Below, piece by piece: positions 1-12,136 of a stretch of 64,000 bases of DNA (positions are counted from its first letter, which is position 1; the number at the start of each line of letters is the position of its first letter). Under the pieces are notes generated by a model, which did not search any database, was not told the origin of the DNA, and saw nothing but the letters and a program-made list of their open reading frames with translations. The stretch is from Ralstonia wenshanensis (GTDB lineage Bacteria; Pseudomonadota; Gammaproteobacteria; Burkholderiales; Burkholderiaceae): the NCBI RefSeq assembly GCF_021173085.1, contig NZ_CP076413.1, positions 2,666,001 through 2,730,000 on the forward strand, written 5' to 3'. Made by a program: the position numbers and the translations under genes.

Positions 1-76
1 GGCCCGTCAATAGGACTTTTGCCGCCAAAACCCTTATGATTGGAATCCGAACATTGTACTCTAGGGAGCCTGGCGC

Positions 77-508
77 ATGCCGAGTCCTGCAGACCTCAAG
101 AACATCGGTCTGAAAGCCACGGTGCCGCGGTTGAAGATCCTCGAGATCTTTCAGACCAGCGAAGAGCGCCACATGAGCGCCGAAGACGTGTACCGCATCC
201 TGCTCGCCGAGCACATGGACATTGGCTTGGCCACGGTCTATCGCGTGCTGACGCAGTTCGAGCAGGCGGGGCTGCTGTCACGTAACAACTTCGAATCCGG
301 CAAGGCGATCTACGAACTCAACGAAGGCAAGCACCACGATCACCTGGTGTGCCTCGATTGCGGCCGCGTGGAAGAATTTTTCGATGCCGAGATCGAGCAG
401 CGCCAGCAGAGCATTGCCCGAGCGCGCGGTTTTGCGCTGCAGGAGCACGCGCTGTCGCTCTATGGCAATTGCGTGAAGGAAGCCTGCCCGCACCGACCAA
501 AGCGCTGA
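77..508 (+). CDS. fur: Ferric uptake regulator Fur
   Basis: Fe(II)-responsive DNA-binding repressor of iron uptake genes, 143 residues, the usual Fur length. The N-terminal winged helix spans about residues 10-80, with a recognition helix near 51-66 ([16 protein letters not shown]). It is followed by the metal-binding HHDH at 86-89, the C92-x2-C95 pair and a second Cys pair at 132 and 137, which fits the structural zinc site of the family. The ATG at 77 follows a GGGAGCC-like ribosome site. The gene is the first in the window and ends in a strong hairpin shared with the convergent LysR gene. In related bacteria it sits divergent to the outer-membrane assembly gene bamE, which would lie just left of the window. 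I could not pick out a clear Fur box in the 76 bases upstream. Confidence 0.97.
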   Translation: MPSPADLKNIGLKATVPRLKILEIFQTSEERHMSAEDVYRILLAEHMDIGLATVYRVLTQFEQAGLLSRNNFESGKAIYELNEGKHHDHLVCLDCGRVEEFFDAEIEQRQQSIARARGFALQEHALSLYGNCVKEACPHRPKR

Positions 509-524
509 AGCGTTATCGCAAAAG

Positions 525-554
525 AAAACGGCCGCATCGTCTGCGGCCGTTTTT
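525..554. terminator. Bidirectional rho-independent terminator (fur / LysR)
   Basis: Stem AACGGCCGCA pairs with TGCGGCCGTT around loop TCGTC, with A-rich sequence on the left and a T-run on the right. It can end both fur (plus) and the convergent LysR gene (minus). Confidence 0.9.
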
Positions 555-579
555 CATTGGAGCGGCGAGATGGCGGATG

Positions 580-1623
580 TCAGACGGACAACCGCGTCTC
601 GCCCTCCTTTTCTGCGTCGCCCTGGCCGCCTTTCTCGGCCTTGCCGTGCGCATTGGCTTGCATGGGCGGATGCGCCGGAACACCCGACGCCTGCCCGGTA
701 TATTCGGCCACGACCTGCTTGAAGAGCTGACGCGCCCACACCAGCATTGGATGCGTGTTGCGGCTGCGGTGCCACAGCATGTTCAGGCCCAGCACGGTTT
801 CAAGCTCCGCCGGCAGCGGGAACGCGTTGAGGTCGTACATCTTGCAGACCATATCCTTCATCAGCGAGTTGACCGTGAAGATCATGTCGGTCTGGGCGGC
901 CACTTCGCCCTGTGTGCGCCAGCTATGCACGGTCATGGTCGAGTTGCGCTTGAGGCCGCGCTGCTGCAAGGCGTAGTCCAGCGGAATGAGCGACGGCGCG
1001 ACGCGGCTGCCTGGGCTGCCTTGCGCGATGAAGATATGCTCGCAGTCGAGGTATTGCTCGAGCGTGCAGCGTTCGCCCAGGATCGGGTGGTCCTTGCGTG
1101 CGCAGACCCACATGTTGAAGGAGGTCACCACCTCTTCCATGATCTCAGGGTGGCGCGTGGGGAACGGCGAGAACGCCAGATCCAGCTCGTTGGCGCGCAT
1201 GGCGGCTACATCGGCTTCCCACGAGGACGACTCGGTCAGGCGCACCTGCAGTGCCGGCGCCAGCCGCTTGATGCGCAACAGGAAGCGATCGAACAGCGCA
1301 TCGCCCAGCGTGCCGGCAAAGCTGACATTGAACGTGCCGGTGGCTTCGGCCGGGTCAAACGTGGCGATGTCGCCTTCGTTGATGGCGGCCCACAAGTCGA
1401 GCATCTCGCGCACCTTGGGGCCCAGTTCCAGCGCCTTGGGCGTGGGCGTCAGGCCATGCGGCACACGGATGAAGAGGGGATCGTCGAAAATTTCGCGTAG
1501 ACGGCCCAGCGAATGCGAGACAGCCGGTGCGGTCATGTGCATCTTTTCAGCCACGTAGGTGGCGTTGCGCTTGCTGAGCAGCTCAACAAAAATCACCAGC
1601 AGCTTGGTATCGACGTTGACCAT
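580..1623 (-). CDS. LysR-family transcriptional regulator (NodD/LeuO-like type)
   Basis: Predicted transcription factor of 347 residues starting at MVNVDTKLLVIFVELL. The N-terminal helix-turn-helix (about residues 5-65, with VAEKMHMTAPAVSHSLGRLR) is the typical LysR reader. The rest is a periplasmic-binding-protein-like effector domain. The wording of the helix-turn-helix (many Met/His, LRE.F.DPLF) resembles the NodD/LeuO/SyrM subgroup, but the ligand and targets cannot be told from sequence. The last 30 residues form a charged tail rich in Gly, Glu, Lys and Ala that looks like an extension beyond the usual end. A longer frame reaches 1710, but the start at 1623 fits the family. A perfect inverted repeat 42 bp upstream may be its own operator. 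It is transcribed towards fur. Confidence 0.88.
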   Translation of the reverse strand: MVNVDTKLLVIFVELLSKRNATYVAEKMHMTAPAVSHSLGRLREIFDDPLFIRVPHGLTPTPKALELGPKVREMLDLWAAINEGDIATFDPAEATGTFNVSFAGTLGDALFDRFLLRIKRLAPALQVRLTESSSWEADVAAMRANELDLAFSPFPTRHPEIMEEVVTSFNMWVCARKDHPILGERCTLEQYLDCEHIFIAQGSPGSRVAPSLIPLDYALQQRGLKRNSTMTVHSWRTQGEVAAQTDMIFTVNSLMKDMVCKMYDLNAFPLPAELETVLGLNMLWHRSRNTHPMLVWARQLFKQVVAEYTGQASGVPAHPPMQANAHGKAEKGGQGDAEKEGETRLSV

Positions 1624-1665
1624 GGGACGCCTTGGCTCGAACACGTTGGAAAACTGGAAAGGCAA

Positions 1666-1683
1666 CCATTGCCGAGGCAATGG
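1666..1683. promoter_or_regulatory. Inverted repeat upstream of LysR gene (candidate operator)
   Basis: CCATTGCCGAGGCAATGG has two perfect 8-bp arms around GA. It lies 42 bp before the LysR start at 1623, where autoregulatory LysR sites are common. Binding is inferred only. Confidence 0.45.
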
Positions 1684-1888
1684 GTCGGACGCGGCGTAAA
1701 AGCCCGCCACATCACAATGTAGTAATTGTTCAGTGTACGGACTGCAACCCGATTTTCAAAGCGAATTCCTGTAGCGCGAATTCGAAACTTGCCCGCCCGC
1801 AAACGTTTCTTTTCAGTTCTTAACAAACCGGGATCGAACATGCGCGGAGTGGCGCGTGGCTGCGACGGCTGCTCCGCTTCGCTCACCT
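1684..1888. other. Intergenic stretch between LysR gene and gap terminator
   Basis: No convincing gene. It holds a direct repeat of GCGAATTC (1761-1768 and 1776-1783, 15 bp apart, so on nearly adjacent helix turns), which could be part of the LysR promoter region. Otherwise I see nothing specific. Confidence 0.4.
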
Positions 1889-1889
1889 A

Positions 1890-1914
1890 TGAAAAACGCG
1901 CCCGAAGGCGCGTT
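1890..1914 (-). terminator. Rho-independent terminator of gap
   Basis: On the minus strand AACGCGCC-TTCG-GGCGCGTT forms an 8-bp stem with a stable TTCG-type tetraloop followed by TTTTTC, 22 bp after the gap stop. Confidence 0.92.
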
Positions 1915-1935
1915 CGTCTGTCCCGTTGTTCGGGA

Positions 1936-5036
<3,101 letters not shown>

Positions 5037-5151
5037 GCGAACCTGCGGCAGGAGATAGGCGGGAAAACCGCGATTTTACCAGACGGGGATGACCCGGCTG
5101 GGGTGATCGCGGTCAGTAAAACGTGCTACGACGTCCCCTCCCCCGCCCGGC

Positions 5152-6300
5152 TTACCACTCCGCGACGGAACCGTCGGCGTGGCGCCACACCGGGTTGCGC
5201 CAGTCGGGCGCTTCCTTGCTGCGTTCGATGACCAGCGCCTCGTCGATGTCCACGCCCAGGCCGGGCAGGCGCGGCGGGCGGATATACCCGCCCTCCAGGG
5301 CGAAATCGGCCTTGTTTCGCACGTAATCGAGCAGTTCAGCGCCCTTGTTGTAGTGGATGCCCATGCTCTGTTCCTGCAACGTGGCGTTCCAGCTGACGAA
5401 ATCGACGTGCAGGCAGGCTGCCAGCGCGATCGGGCCGAGCGGGCAATGCGGCGCCAACGCCACATCATATGCCTCGGCCATGGCGGCGATCTTCACGCAT
5501 TCGGTAATGCCGCCGGCGTGAGACAGGTCCGGCTGCAGGATCGACACCCCGCCCGCCTCCAGCACGCGCTTGAAGTCGAAGCGCGAAAACATGCGCTCGC
5601 CGGCAGCGATGGGCAGGTGGGTGTGGGCGGCCAGGCGGGCATAGGTTTCGGCCTGCTCGGCCAGCACGGGCTCTTCGATAAAGAGCGGGCGATACGGCTC
5701 CAGCTCCTTGATGAGCACCTTGGCCATCGGCGCAGACACGCGGCCGTGGAAATCCAGCCCGAATTCGACGGTGTTGCCGAACGCCGAGCGGATCTCCGCA
5801 ACCTTGGCGACCGCCGCATCCACCGCGCGGGACGTGTCGATGATGCCCATCTCTTCGCAGCCGTTGAGCTTGAAGTGATCGAAGCCGCCGGCCTGCAGCG
5901 TCTTCATGCCGGCAATCACGTCGGCCGGGCGATCACCGCCGACCCAGCTGTAGGTGCGCATCTTGTCGCGCACGAGGCCGCCGAGCAGTTCGTACACCGG
6001 CACGCCCAGCACCTTGCCCTTGATGTCCCACAGCGCCTGGTCAATGCCGGCGATGGCGCTCATCAGGATCGGGCCGCCGCGGTAGAAACCCGCGCGGTAC
6101 ATGGTCTGCCAGAGGTCGTTGATGCGACTCGGGTCTTGGCCGATGAGGTAGTCGGACAGCTCGTGCACTGCCGCTTCCACTGTGCGCGCGCGGCCTTCGA
6201 TGACGGGTTCGCCCCAGCCGGTGACGCCCTCGTCGGTCTCGACTTTCAGGAACATCCAGCGCGGAGGCAGGCGGTACGTGGTTAGGCGGGTGATTTTCAT
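5152..6300 (-). CDS. dgoD: D-galactonate dehydratase
   Basis: Enolase-superfamily enzyme (mandelate racemase group) that dehydrates D-galactonate to 2-keto-3-deoxy-D-galactonate. 382 residues, the same length as E. coli DgoD, and key residues fall at the same numbers: metal ligands Asp183, Glu209 and Glu235, with catalytic His185 (LDFHGR) and His285 (APHCPLGP). It is the last gene of the nine-gene operon that starts with dgoK and lies 20 bp after the aldolase gene. It supplies the substrate for DgoK. Confidence is high because both catalytic histidines and the metal triad are present in the correct spacing; DgoD-type galactonate specificity is otherwise inferred from the neighbours. Confidence 0.95.
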   Translation of the reverse strand: MKITRLTTYRLPPRWMFLKVETDEGVTGWGEPVIEGRARTVEAAVHELSDYLIGQDPSRINDLWQTMYRAGFYRGGPILMSAIAGIDQALWDIKGKVLGVPVYELLGGLVRDKMRTYSWVGGDRPADVIAGMKTLQAGGFDHFKLNGCEEMGIIDTSRAVDAAVAKVAEIRSAFGNTVEFGLDFHGRVSAPMAKVLIKELEPYRPLFIEEPVLAEQAETYARLAAHTHLPIAAGERMFSRFDFKRVLEAGGVSILQPDLSHAGGITECVKIAAMAEAYDVALAPHCPLGPIALAACLHVDFVSWNATLQEQSMGIHYNKGAELLDYVRNKADFALEGGYIRPPRLPGLGVDIDEALVIERSKEAPDWRNPVWRHADGSVAEW

Positions 6301-6320
6301 GGATCGAATCGATGGTGCGT

Positions 6321-6947
6321 TCAGGTGCGGACAGATTGAGCGGCGCGGTAGGCGGCGACAAAAGCGCGCGCGCGTTCGGCGGTGCGCTCGACGGGCTGGC
6401 CCGGGCGATAGAGGTCGCTGCCGAGGCCGGCGCCGATGCAGCCGGCGGCAAGGTAATCGGCGAGGTTCTCGGGCGTGATGCCACCGACGGCAAACACCGG
6501 CACATCAGCGGGCAGCACGGCCTTGAGCGCGCGGACATAACCGGTCCCGAGATTGCCGGCCGGGAAGATCTTCAGCGCCTGCGCGCCTGCGTCCAGCGCG
6601 GCAAAAGCTTCGGTGGCGGTCATGCAGCCGATGCAGGTGACGAGGCCGGCGTGGACGGCAGCACGAATCACCGGCGTATGCGTGTTTGGCGTGACGACCA
6701 GCTTGCCGCCCGCCGCGACCATCAGGTCAACGTCTTCGGGGCGCAGCACGGTGCCCGCGCCGATCAGCGCGCGGTCGCCAAAGGCACGCGCGGCAAGCTG
6801 CACGCTCTGCGCCCAGTCGGGCGAGTTCAGCGGAATCTCGATGGCATCGAAGCCGGCATCGACGAGCGCCTGCGTATGCGCGAGCACCTCGTCAGGGCGG
6901 ATGCCGCGCAGGATGGCGATCAGCGGAAGGTGGGTTGTCCAGGTCAT
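6321..6947 (-). CDS. dgoA: 2-dehydro-3-deoxy-6-phosphogalactonate aldolase
   Basis: Class I aldolase splitting KDPGal to pyruvate and glyceraldehyde 3-phosphate. 208 residues, typical for the KDPG/KDPGal family. Glu37 (AIEIPL) and Schiff-base Lys126 (ALKIFPAG) are where the family has them; GVMTPTE-like [10 protein letters not shown] precedes. The ATG at 6947 overlaps the stop of the SDR gene (ATGA), so the two are translationally coupled; the longer open frame upstream is only the antisense-free extension into the SDR gene. With DgoK and DgoD it completes the DeLey-Doudoroff route. The choice of KDPGal over KDPG rests on the operon. Confidence 0.94.
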   Translation of the reverse strand: MTWTTHLPLIAILRGIRPDEVLAHTQALVDAGFDAIEIPLNSPDWAQSVQLAARAFGDRALIGAGTVLRPEDVDLMVAAGGKLVVTPNTHTPVIRAAVHAGLVTCIGCMTATEAFAALDAGAQALKIFPAGNLGTGYVRALKAVLPADVPVFAVGGITPENLADYLAAGCIGAGLGSDLYRPGQPVERTAERARAFVAAYRAAQSVRT

Positions 6948-7753
6948 TCGTGATAGAGCTGCGAGCGCCCGCCATCGATCAGGATGTCGGTCGCGTTGAT
7001 GAAGCGCGCCTCGTCGGACGCGAGGAACAGCGCGGTGTAGGCCACCTCTTCGGGCTCGCCGATGCGCTTGCACGGCAGCAGTTCGGCCTGGCGGCGGCGT
7101 TCGGCTTCGGGGTCGGGTGCGGCGGCAAAGCCGGCCTCGGCAATGGGCGTGAGGATCAGCCCCGGCGAAATCGAATTCACGCGGATACCGCGCGCCGCAT
7201 ATTCGATACCCAGCGCACGCGTGAGCCCGATCAGCCCATGCTTGGCCACCGGATACGGAAACGCGCCCGGAATGATCTTGTGCCCATGCACCGACGCGAT
7301 GTTGACGATGCTGCCCGCCCCGCGCGCCAGCATGTGCGGCAGCACGGCGCGCGCGCAGTGCCACGCGCCTTCCAGATCGACGGACAGGCAACGCGCCCAG
7401 TCGTCCTCGCTCAACTTGAGCGGATCGGAAAATACGTTGATGCCGGCGTTGTTGACCAGCACGTCGATCCCGCCAAAGCGTTCGACGCCAGCAGCGACCA
7501 TCGCGTCGATCTGGGCGCGATCGCGCACGTCGGCTTGCACGAGGAGGATGTTGTCTTCGTTGCCAACGCTGTTGCCAATTTCGGCGGCGAAGGCTTCAGC
7601 ACGTTCGTCACGCACCAGCGTGTTGACGATCACGCATGCGCCGTGCTGCGCGAAGAGCTTGGCAATCGCGCCGCCAATGCCTTGCGTGGCGCCGGTCACC
7701 AGAGCGACCTTGCCGGCAAGACGCGGCGGAAAAGACATCGGAGAAGCCGTCAT
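6944..7753 (-). CDS. SDR-family sugar dehydrogenase, probable D-galactose 1-dehydrogenase
   Basis: Short-chain dehydrogenase of 269 residues. The cofactor motif TGATQGIGG lies at 20-28, NNAG at 101-104, and the catalytic Ser154-Tyr167-Lys171 triad (YPVAK) is complete. In this operon the missing first step is oxidation of galactose to galactonolactone, and SDR-type galactose dehydrogenases are known in Burkholderia relatives, so that role is inferred. It could instead act on another sugar or sugar acid. The start at 7753 overlaps the epimerase stop (ATGA) and the stop overlaps the aldolase start, making a coupled epimerase-dehydrogenase-aldolase block. No signal peptide: cytoplasmic. Confidence 0.88.
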   Translation of the reverse strand: MTASPMSFPPRLAGKVALVTGATQGIGGAIAKLFAQHGACVIVNTLVRDERAEAFAAEIGNSVGNEDNILLVQADVRDRAQIDAMVAAGVERFGGIDVLVNNAGINVFSDPLKLSEDDWARCLSVDLEGAWHCARAVLPHMLARGAGSIVNIASVHGHKIIPGAFPYPVAKHGLIGLTRALGIEYAARGIRVNSISPGLILTPIAEAGFAAAPDPEAERRRQAELLPCKRIGEPEEVAYTALFLASDEARFINATDILIDGGRSQLYHE

Positions 7754-8637
7754 GCGTCTGTTCGGTTCACGGTGAATTGATAGCTGCGCTGCAGGCTCTG
7801 GCCCGTGTCGAGAACGGTCAGCCCGTGGTCTTGCGGGAGGCCCGGCAGGTTGTGCGCATTGATGGCGTGGTCGACCGGCTCGAAGCAGAAGAAGTCGTAC
7901 TCGGCCGGGGTGTACAGCACATAGCGCGACGTGTCGGCGGCAATCTGCACAGACATGCGGCGGCTGGGCCAGACGATCTCGGCGTGGCCATCCCAGCCTT
8001 CAAAGCTGTGATTGATGGCGGCACGGGCTTCCAGCATCCGCAGCTTGCAAAAATCTGCGTCCGCAGATGGCGCCTGCAGATCGGTCGGCAGATGGTCCGG
8101 TCCGGATTGCCACATCGCGGTTGCGCACGCGAGCAACCGAACATCGGGCGTGCGCGGAAAGAACGGATGCACGCCCAGCCCGAATGGCAGCGGTGCGCCT
8201 TCGTTGCATACCGTCAGCGCGATGTCCAGCGTGTTGCCCGCGAGCGTGTAGCGCTGCATCGCCTGATAGCGGAAGGGGCGGCCGCCGTGGTCGACCATCG
8301 CGGCGAGTTCGACCGACGTGTCTGTTTGTGAGACCACCTCCCACGGCATCAGCCAGCCGTGTCCATGCAGCGGATACGGTTCGTCGTCACGCGTGCGGGG
8401 CACTTCGATGGTCTGCCCTTGGAACGAGAAGCGCCCGCCGCCGATGCGGTTGGACCACGGCACCAGCGGATAGCAGGCGAGCGTTCTCGGATCGCGCAGT
8501 GCGGCGTCTGCCTCGCCCGGCCGGAAGATGGGCACAACATTGCCATCGCGCAGCAAATCAAAACGCAGCAACCCGCCGCCCGCCTCGGGCAGCACCTCGG
8601 CGCGTAGCACGCCGTTTTCAAGCCGCAACGTAGGCAT
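7750..8637 (-). CDS. Aldose 1-epimerase (galactose mutarotase-like)
   Basis: Predicted mutarotase of 295 residues that interconverts alpha and beta anomers of the incoming sugar before oxidation. Visible family signs are the beta-rich fold, NRIGGGRFSFQG, the His pair regions PLHGHGW (residues near 85-91) and GLGVHPFFPR, and a C-terminal acidic CFEPVDHAINAHN segment carrying the likely catalytic Glu. The chosen start MPTLRLENG lies 20 bp inside the end of the lactonase gene with a GGAGGG site ahead. It sits between the lactonase and the SDR dehydrogenase. I place it in the galactose route by context. Confidence 0.9.
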   Translation of the reverse strand: MPTLRLENGVLRAEVLPEAGGGLLRFDLLRDGNVVPIFRPGEADAALRDPRTLACYPLVPWSNRIGGGRFSFQGQTIEVPRTRDDEPYPLHGHGWLMPWEVVSQTDTSVELAAMVDHGGRPFRYQAMQRYTLAGNTLDIALTVCNEGAPLPFGLGVHPFFPRTPDVRLLACATAMWQSGPDHLPTDLQAPSADADFCKLRMLEARAAINHSFEGWDGHAEIVWPSRRMSVQIAADTSRYVLYTPAEYDFFCFEPVDHAINAHNLPGLPQDHGLTVLDTGQSLQRSYQFTVNRTDA

Positions 8638-9532
8638 GGCCGAACCGGCCCTCCGGCAATCCGCGTACGTTGGGTACGGCAAGCTGCAGCGTCGCGCCAG
8701 CGTTGACGTCTTCTGCCAGGCGGTGCGCCGACAGACCGTCGCGCGCTGTCGTCAGATACAGCGTGCCGAGCGCCTGGCCGCCAAAGGCGGGGCATGTGGG
8801 CTGCGATGCCGGCACGGACACGCGCGCCAGCACGCGCCCGTCCGCTGCGTAGCGCGTCAGGCGGTTGCCGCCCCACTCGGCGTTCCAGAGGCAGCCGTCT
8901 GCGTCGACGGTGGAGCCATCGGGCGAGCCCTTGTGGGCACCATCGGCATCCTGGTCGCGCAGATCGGCGAAGACACGAATATTGGCGACTGCGCCGGTCT
9001 GCCCGTCGTAATCGCATGCGTGGATACGGCGGCTGTGCGTATCGCACCAATACATGGTCCCACCGTCGGGGCTGAATGCGATGCTGTTTGCAACGGCGAT
9101 GTGCGGCAGCGCCAGGCGTTGCAGCGTGCCCATCGGCGTGAAGCGATAGAAGCTGCCGGTGGGTTCCGGGCCGCCTTCGTGCATGGTACCGAAGACGTAG
9201 TTGCCGGAACGATCCGCGCGGCCGTCGTTGACGCGCGTGGTCGGGTTCTCGGGCTCGACGTCGGCCAGCAGCGTCAGCGTGCCGGTGCGCGTGTCAAAGC
9301 GGGCGATGTTCTTGGCAAGGCCGAGGATCAGCACACCGAGTTCGTCCGTCAGCACGAAAGAGCCCACGCGTTGCGGCAGCGGCCATTGGCGCTCCTGCCC
9401 CGTCGCCGGATCGTGCTGCCACAGCAGCGATTCCTGGATGTCGGTCCACCAGAGCACACGCAGGGCGTCGTCCCAGACGATGCCTTCGCCCAGCGTGCAG
9501 CGCAGATCGGAAAGCGTGGTTGCGGTTGTCAT
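8618..9532 (-). CDS. SMP-30/gluconolactonase-family sugar lactonase
   Basis: Six-bladed propeller lactonase, 304 residues, that would open galactonolactone to galactonate. Signature segments are LGEGIVWDD near the start (metal Glu), NDGRADRSGNYVFGTM, IAFSPDGGTMYWCDT and the metal-binding GSPDGSTVDADGCLW; these match the regucalcin/gluconolactonase family. ATG at 9532 follows a GTGAGGC site; a GTG at 9550 that overlaps the permease stop is the alternative. It is the only lactonase in the window, so it may also open arabinonolactone made by the second sugar locus. Cytoplasmic, no signal peptide. Confidence 0.92.
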   Translation of the reverse strand: MTTATTLSDLRCTLGEGIVWDDALRVLWWTDIQESLLWQHDPATGQERQWPLPQRVGSFVLTDELGVLILGLAKNIARFDTRTGTLTLLADVEPENPTTRVNDGRADRSGNYVFGTMHEGGPEPTGSFYRFTPMGTLQRLALPHIAVANSIAFSPDGGTMYWCDTHSRRIHACDYDGQTGAVANIRVFADLRDQDADGAHKGSPDGSTVDADGCLWNAEWGGNRLTRYAADGRVLARVSVPASQPTCPAFGGQALGTLYLTTARDGLSAHRLAEDVNAGATLQLAVPNVRGLPEGRFGHAYVAA

Positions 9533-9542
9533 CTGCACCGCC

Positions 9543-10550
9543 TCACTCACGGCCGCCGCGGTTCTTCAACTGGTCGACCAACACCGCCGCCAGCAGAATC
9601 GCGCCGCGCACGAGGTACTGGTAGAACGCGTCGATGTTCAGCAGGTTCATCGCGTTCTGCACGGTGCCCATGATGAGCACGCCGACCAGCACCCCGCTGA
9701 TGGTGGCGCGGCCGCCCAGCAGCGACACGCCGCCCAGCACACAGGCTGAGATCACGTTCAGCTCAAAGCCTTGCGCCGCATTCGGCTGGCCACTGGTGAT
9801 GCGCGCCGCCAGAATCACGCCCGCCAGCGCCGCAATCACGCCCTGGATCAGGAAGATGACGATGCGCGTCATGTTGACATTCACGCCCGCCAGCCGCGCG
9901 GCTTCCGGGTTGCCGCCAATCGCCAGCGTATTGCGGCCGTAGATCGTCTTGTTGAGCAGCACGCCAAACACCACGAAGCACAGCCCCGCCACCCACACCG
10001 GCGTCGGCACGCCAAAGACGATGGTGTTGCCCAAGTCGAAGAAATCCATGTCGGACACGCCGACCGCCTGGCCATGCGAGGCAATGAAGGCGAGGCCGCG
10101 CACGATTTCCATCGTGGCCAGCGTGGTGATCAGTGCGTTGATCCTCAGCTTGGCGATCACGAAACCGTTGACACCACCAATGATCGCGCCCGCCACGAGG
10201 CTCCCGCCGATACCGAGCGCGATGCTGCCGGTGGCGTTGATGATCATGGCGCACAGCACGCCGGCAAACGCCACCGTGGAGCCGATCGACAGATCGAAAT
10301 CACGCGACGCCAGACAGAACATCATCGTGCAGGCGACCATGCCGATCTGCGAGACGGACAACGCAAGGCCGACCATGTTCTGCCACGAGAAAAAGTACTC
10401 GACGGAGAACGACAGCGCGGCAAAGAGAATGGCGAAGATCAGCGGGAGGCTGAAATCGTCCAGCAGGCGAAGCAGGCGCGTCTTGTTCATGGCAGAGCGT
10501 GCCGATGCGGCGAGCGCATCGGAATGTTGCAGGGGTTGAGACTGGGACAT
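9543..10550 (-). CDS. Sugar ABC transporter permease, AraH/RbsC type (galactose cluster)
   Basis: Inner-membrane permease of 335 residues with about eight to ten hydrophobic segments, of the AraH/RbsC/XylH family (BPD_transp_2). Conserved pieces visible include ASRDFDLSIGSTVAFAGV, NGFVIAKLRINALITTLATM and the C-terminal VLGGVSLLGGRATISGVLVG. It follows the ATPase gene by 17 bp and precedes the lactonase. RBS GGAG lies 8 bp before the ATG. It should form the membrane channel for the binding protein at 12137. A paralogue is encoded at 27421. Confidence 0.95.
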   Translation of the reverse strand: MSQSQPLQHSDALAASARSAMNKTRLLRLLDDFSLPLIFAILFAALSFSVEYFFSWQNMVGLALSVSQIGMVACTMMFCLASRDFDLSIGSTVAFAGVLCAMIINATGSIALGIGGSLVAGAIIGGVNGFVIAKLRINALITTLATMEIVRGLAFIASHGQAVGVSDMDFFDLGNTIVFGVPTPVWVAGLCFVVFGVLLNKTIYGRNTLAIGGNPEAARLAGVNVNMTRIVIFLIQGVIAALAGVILAARITSGQPNAAQGFELNVISACVLGGVSLLGGRATISGVLVGVLIMGTVQNAMNLLNIDAFYQYLVRGAILLAAVLVDQLKNRGGRE

Positions 10551-10567
10551 CTTGGACTCCGGGGTTC

Positions 10568-12103
10568 TCAGGCAGCCAGCGGCGGCATGGGTGCAGATGG
10601 CAGCGGCGCAGATTCAGGTCGCAGCGCGAGCTTGAGCACGGCCTGCTCATTGGCCTGCTCGCGCGGCAGTTCGCCGGCGATGCGGCCTTCGCTCATCACG
10701 AGCACGCGGTCGGCGACACCGAGGATTTCCGGCAGCTCGCTGGAAATCATCAGCACGGCCACGCCGCGTTCGGCCAGCTCGTACAGCACCTGGTAGATCT
10801 CGTTCTTGGCACCGACGTCGATACCGCGCGTGGGCTCATCGATGATCAGCACGCGCATGTCGTCTTCGGCGAGCCAGCGCGCCAGGATGGCCTTCTGCTG
10901 GTTGCCGCCCGACAGCAGGCGAATCGGCTGTTCGCGGTTGGGCGTCTTGATGCGCAGCCGGTTGATGTAGTGATCAGCCGTCTTCGCTTCCTGGCGGTCA
11001 TTGACGAACAGGCCGAAGCGGCGCTGGTTGCGCCGGCAGCTGATGTTGATGTTTTCTGACACCGAGCGGCAGCCAATGATGCCTTCTTCCTTACGGTCTT
11101 CCGGGCACAGGACAATGCCCTGGCGGATGGCGTCAGCCACATCCCGGATGCGGATCGGCGCGCCATCGAGCGTGATGCTGCCCGCCGTCTTGCGATCGGC
11201 TCCATAAATCAATCGCGCCAGTTCCGAGCGCCCCGCACCCACCAGCCCGAACAGGCCGACGATCTCGCCGCGGCGTACGGACAGGCTTGCCGGCTCGGCC
11301 AGCTTCGGGCCCATCAGGCCATCTACCTGTAGGCGCACGTCGCCGAGCGGGCGCGCGCGGTAATCGAAGATGTCGTCGATCTGGCGGCCGACCATCTGTG
11401 CCACCAGCTCGTCGCGCGTGACGTTGGCCATCGCCGGAAAATCCGCCACCTTGCGGCCGTCACGAAAGATCGTGCAGCCATCGCACAGCTCGAAAATCTC
11501 ATCGAGCCGGTGCGAGATGTAGATCAGGGCCCGGCCCTGCGCGCGCAGGTCTTTCACGAGACGGAACAGGATGTCGGTCTCGCGGATCGACAGCGAACTT
11601 GTCGGCTCATCCAGCGCAATCACGCGCGCGTCGCGCAGGATCGCCTTGCAGATTTCGACCATCTGGCGCTGGCCGATCGACAGGTGTTTCAGCTTGGCGC
11701 GCGGGTCCAGATCGACGCCGATGCGGCCGAGCTGCTCGCGCGTCCAGGCCATCGCCTCGCGCTGCCGGATGAACCCGCCGCTGGCCGGCAGGTGGCCGAG
11801 CAGCAGGTTATCCATCACCGTCAGCTCGGGCACCGTCTGCAGTTCCTGGTGGATGACGGCAATGCCGGCATCCAGCGCCGCCCGCGTGGTCGGGAACGTC
11901 GTCGGCTTTCCCTCGACGACGATCTGGCCGCCATCGGGCTGATAGTCGCCGCCCAGGATCTTCAACAGCGTCGACTTGCCCGCGCCGTTCTCGCCCAGCA
12001 AGCCGTGCACGCGACCGCATTCGATGCCGAACGACACATCGGACAGCGCCCGCACACCCGGGAACACCTTGCTGATGCCACGAAACTCAAGAAACGCCGA
12101 CAT
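10568..12103 (-). CDS. Sugar ABC transporter ATP-binding protein, AraG-like (galactose cluster)
   Basis: Tandem two-domain ATPase of 511 residues that energises sugar import. The first domain has Walker [10 protein letters not shown], signature LSIGQRQM and Walker B ALDEPTSS; the second has the degenerate Walker [10 protein letters not shown], signature LSGGNQQK and Walker [11 protein letters not shown], as usual in AraG/RbsA/MglA proteins. A GAAGGAGAC ribosome site lies just before the ATG. The neighbours give a complete binding protein-ATPase-permease set. Its closest relative in the window is the ATPase at 25858 with the same arrangement. Confidence 0.95.
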   Translation of the reverse strand: MSAFLEFRGISKVFPGVRALSDVSFGIECGRVHGLLGENGAGKSTLLKILGGDYQPDGGQIVVEGKPTTFPTTRAALDAGIAVIHQELQTVPELTVMDNLLLGHLPASGGFIRQREAMAWTREQLGRIGVDLDPRAKLKHLSIGQRQMVEICKAILRDARVIALDEPTSSLSIRETDILFRLVKDLRAQGRALIYISHRLDEIFELCDGCTIFRDGRKVADFPAMANVTRDELVAQMVGRQIDDIFDYRARPLGDVRLQVDGLMGPKLAEPASLSVRRGEIVGLFGLVGAGRSELARLIYGADRKTAGSITLDGAPIRIRDVADAIRQGIVLCPEDRKEEGIIGCRSVSENINISCRRNQRRFGLFVNDRQEAKTADHYINRLRIKTPNREQPIRLLSGGNQQKAILARWLAEDDMRVLIIDEPTRGIDVGAKNEIYQVLYELAERGVAVLMISSELPEILGVADRVLVMSEGRIAGELPREQANEQAVLKLALRPESAPLPSAPMPPLAA

Positions 12104-12136
12104 GGCAAGTCTCCTTCAACAACGTCATCCGCAAAA

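Noticed and set aside
1-76. Fur box or clear sigma-70 promoter for fur
   Set aside because: TATGAT at 35-40 could be a -10 element, but no well-spaced -35 and no GATAATGATAATC-like site was found.
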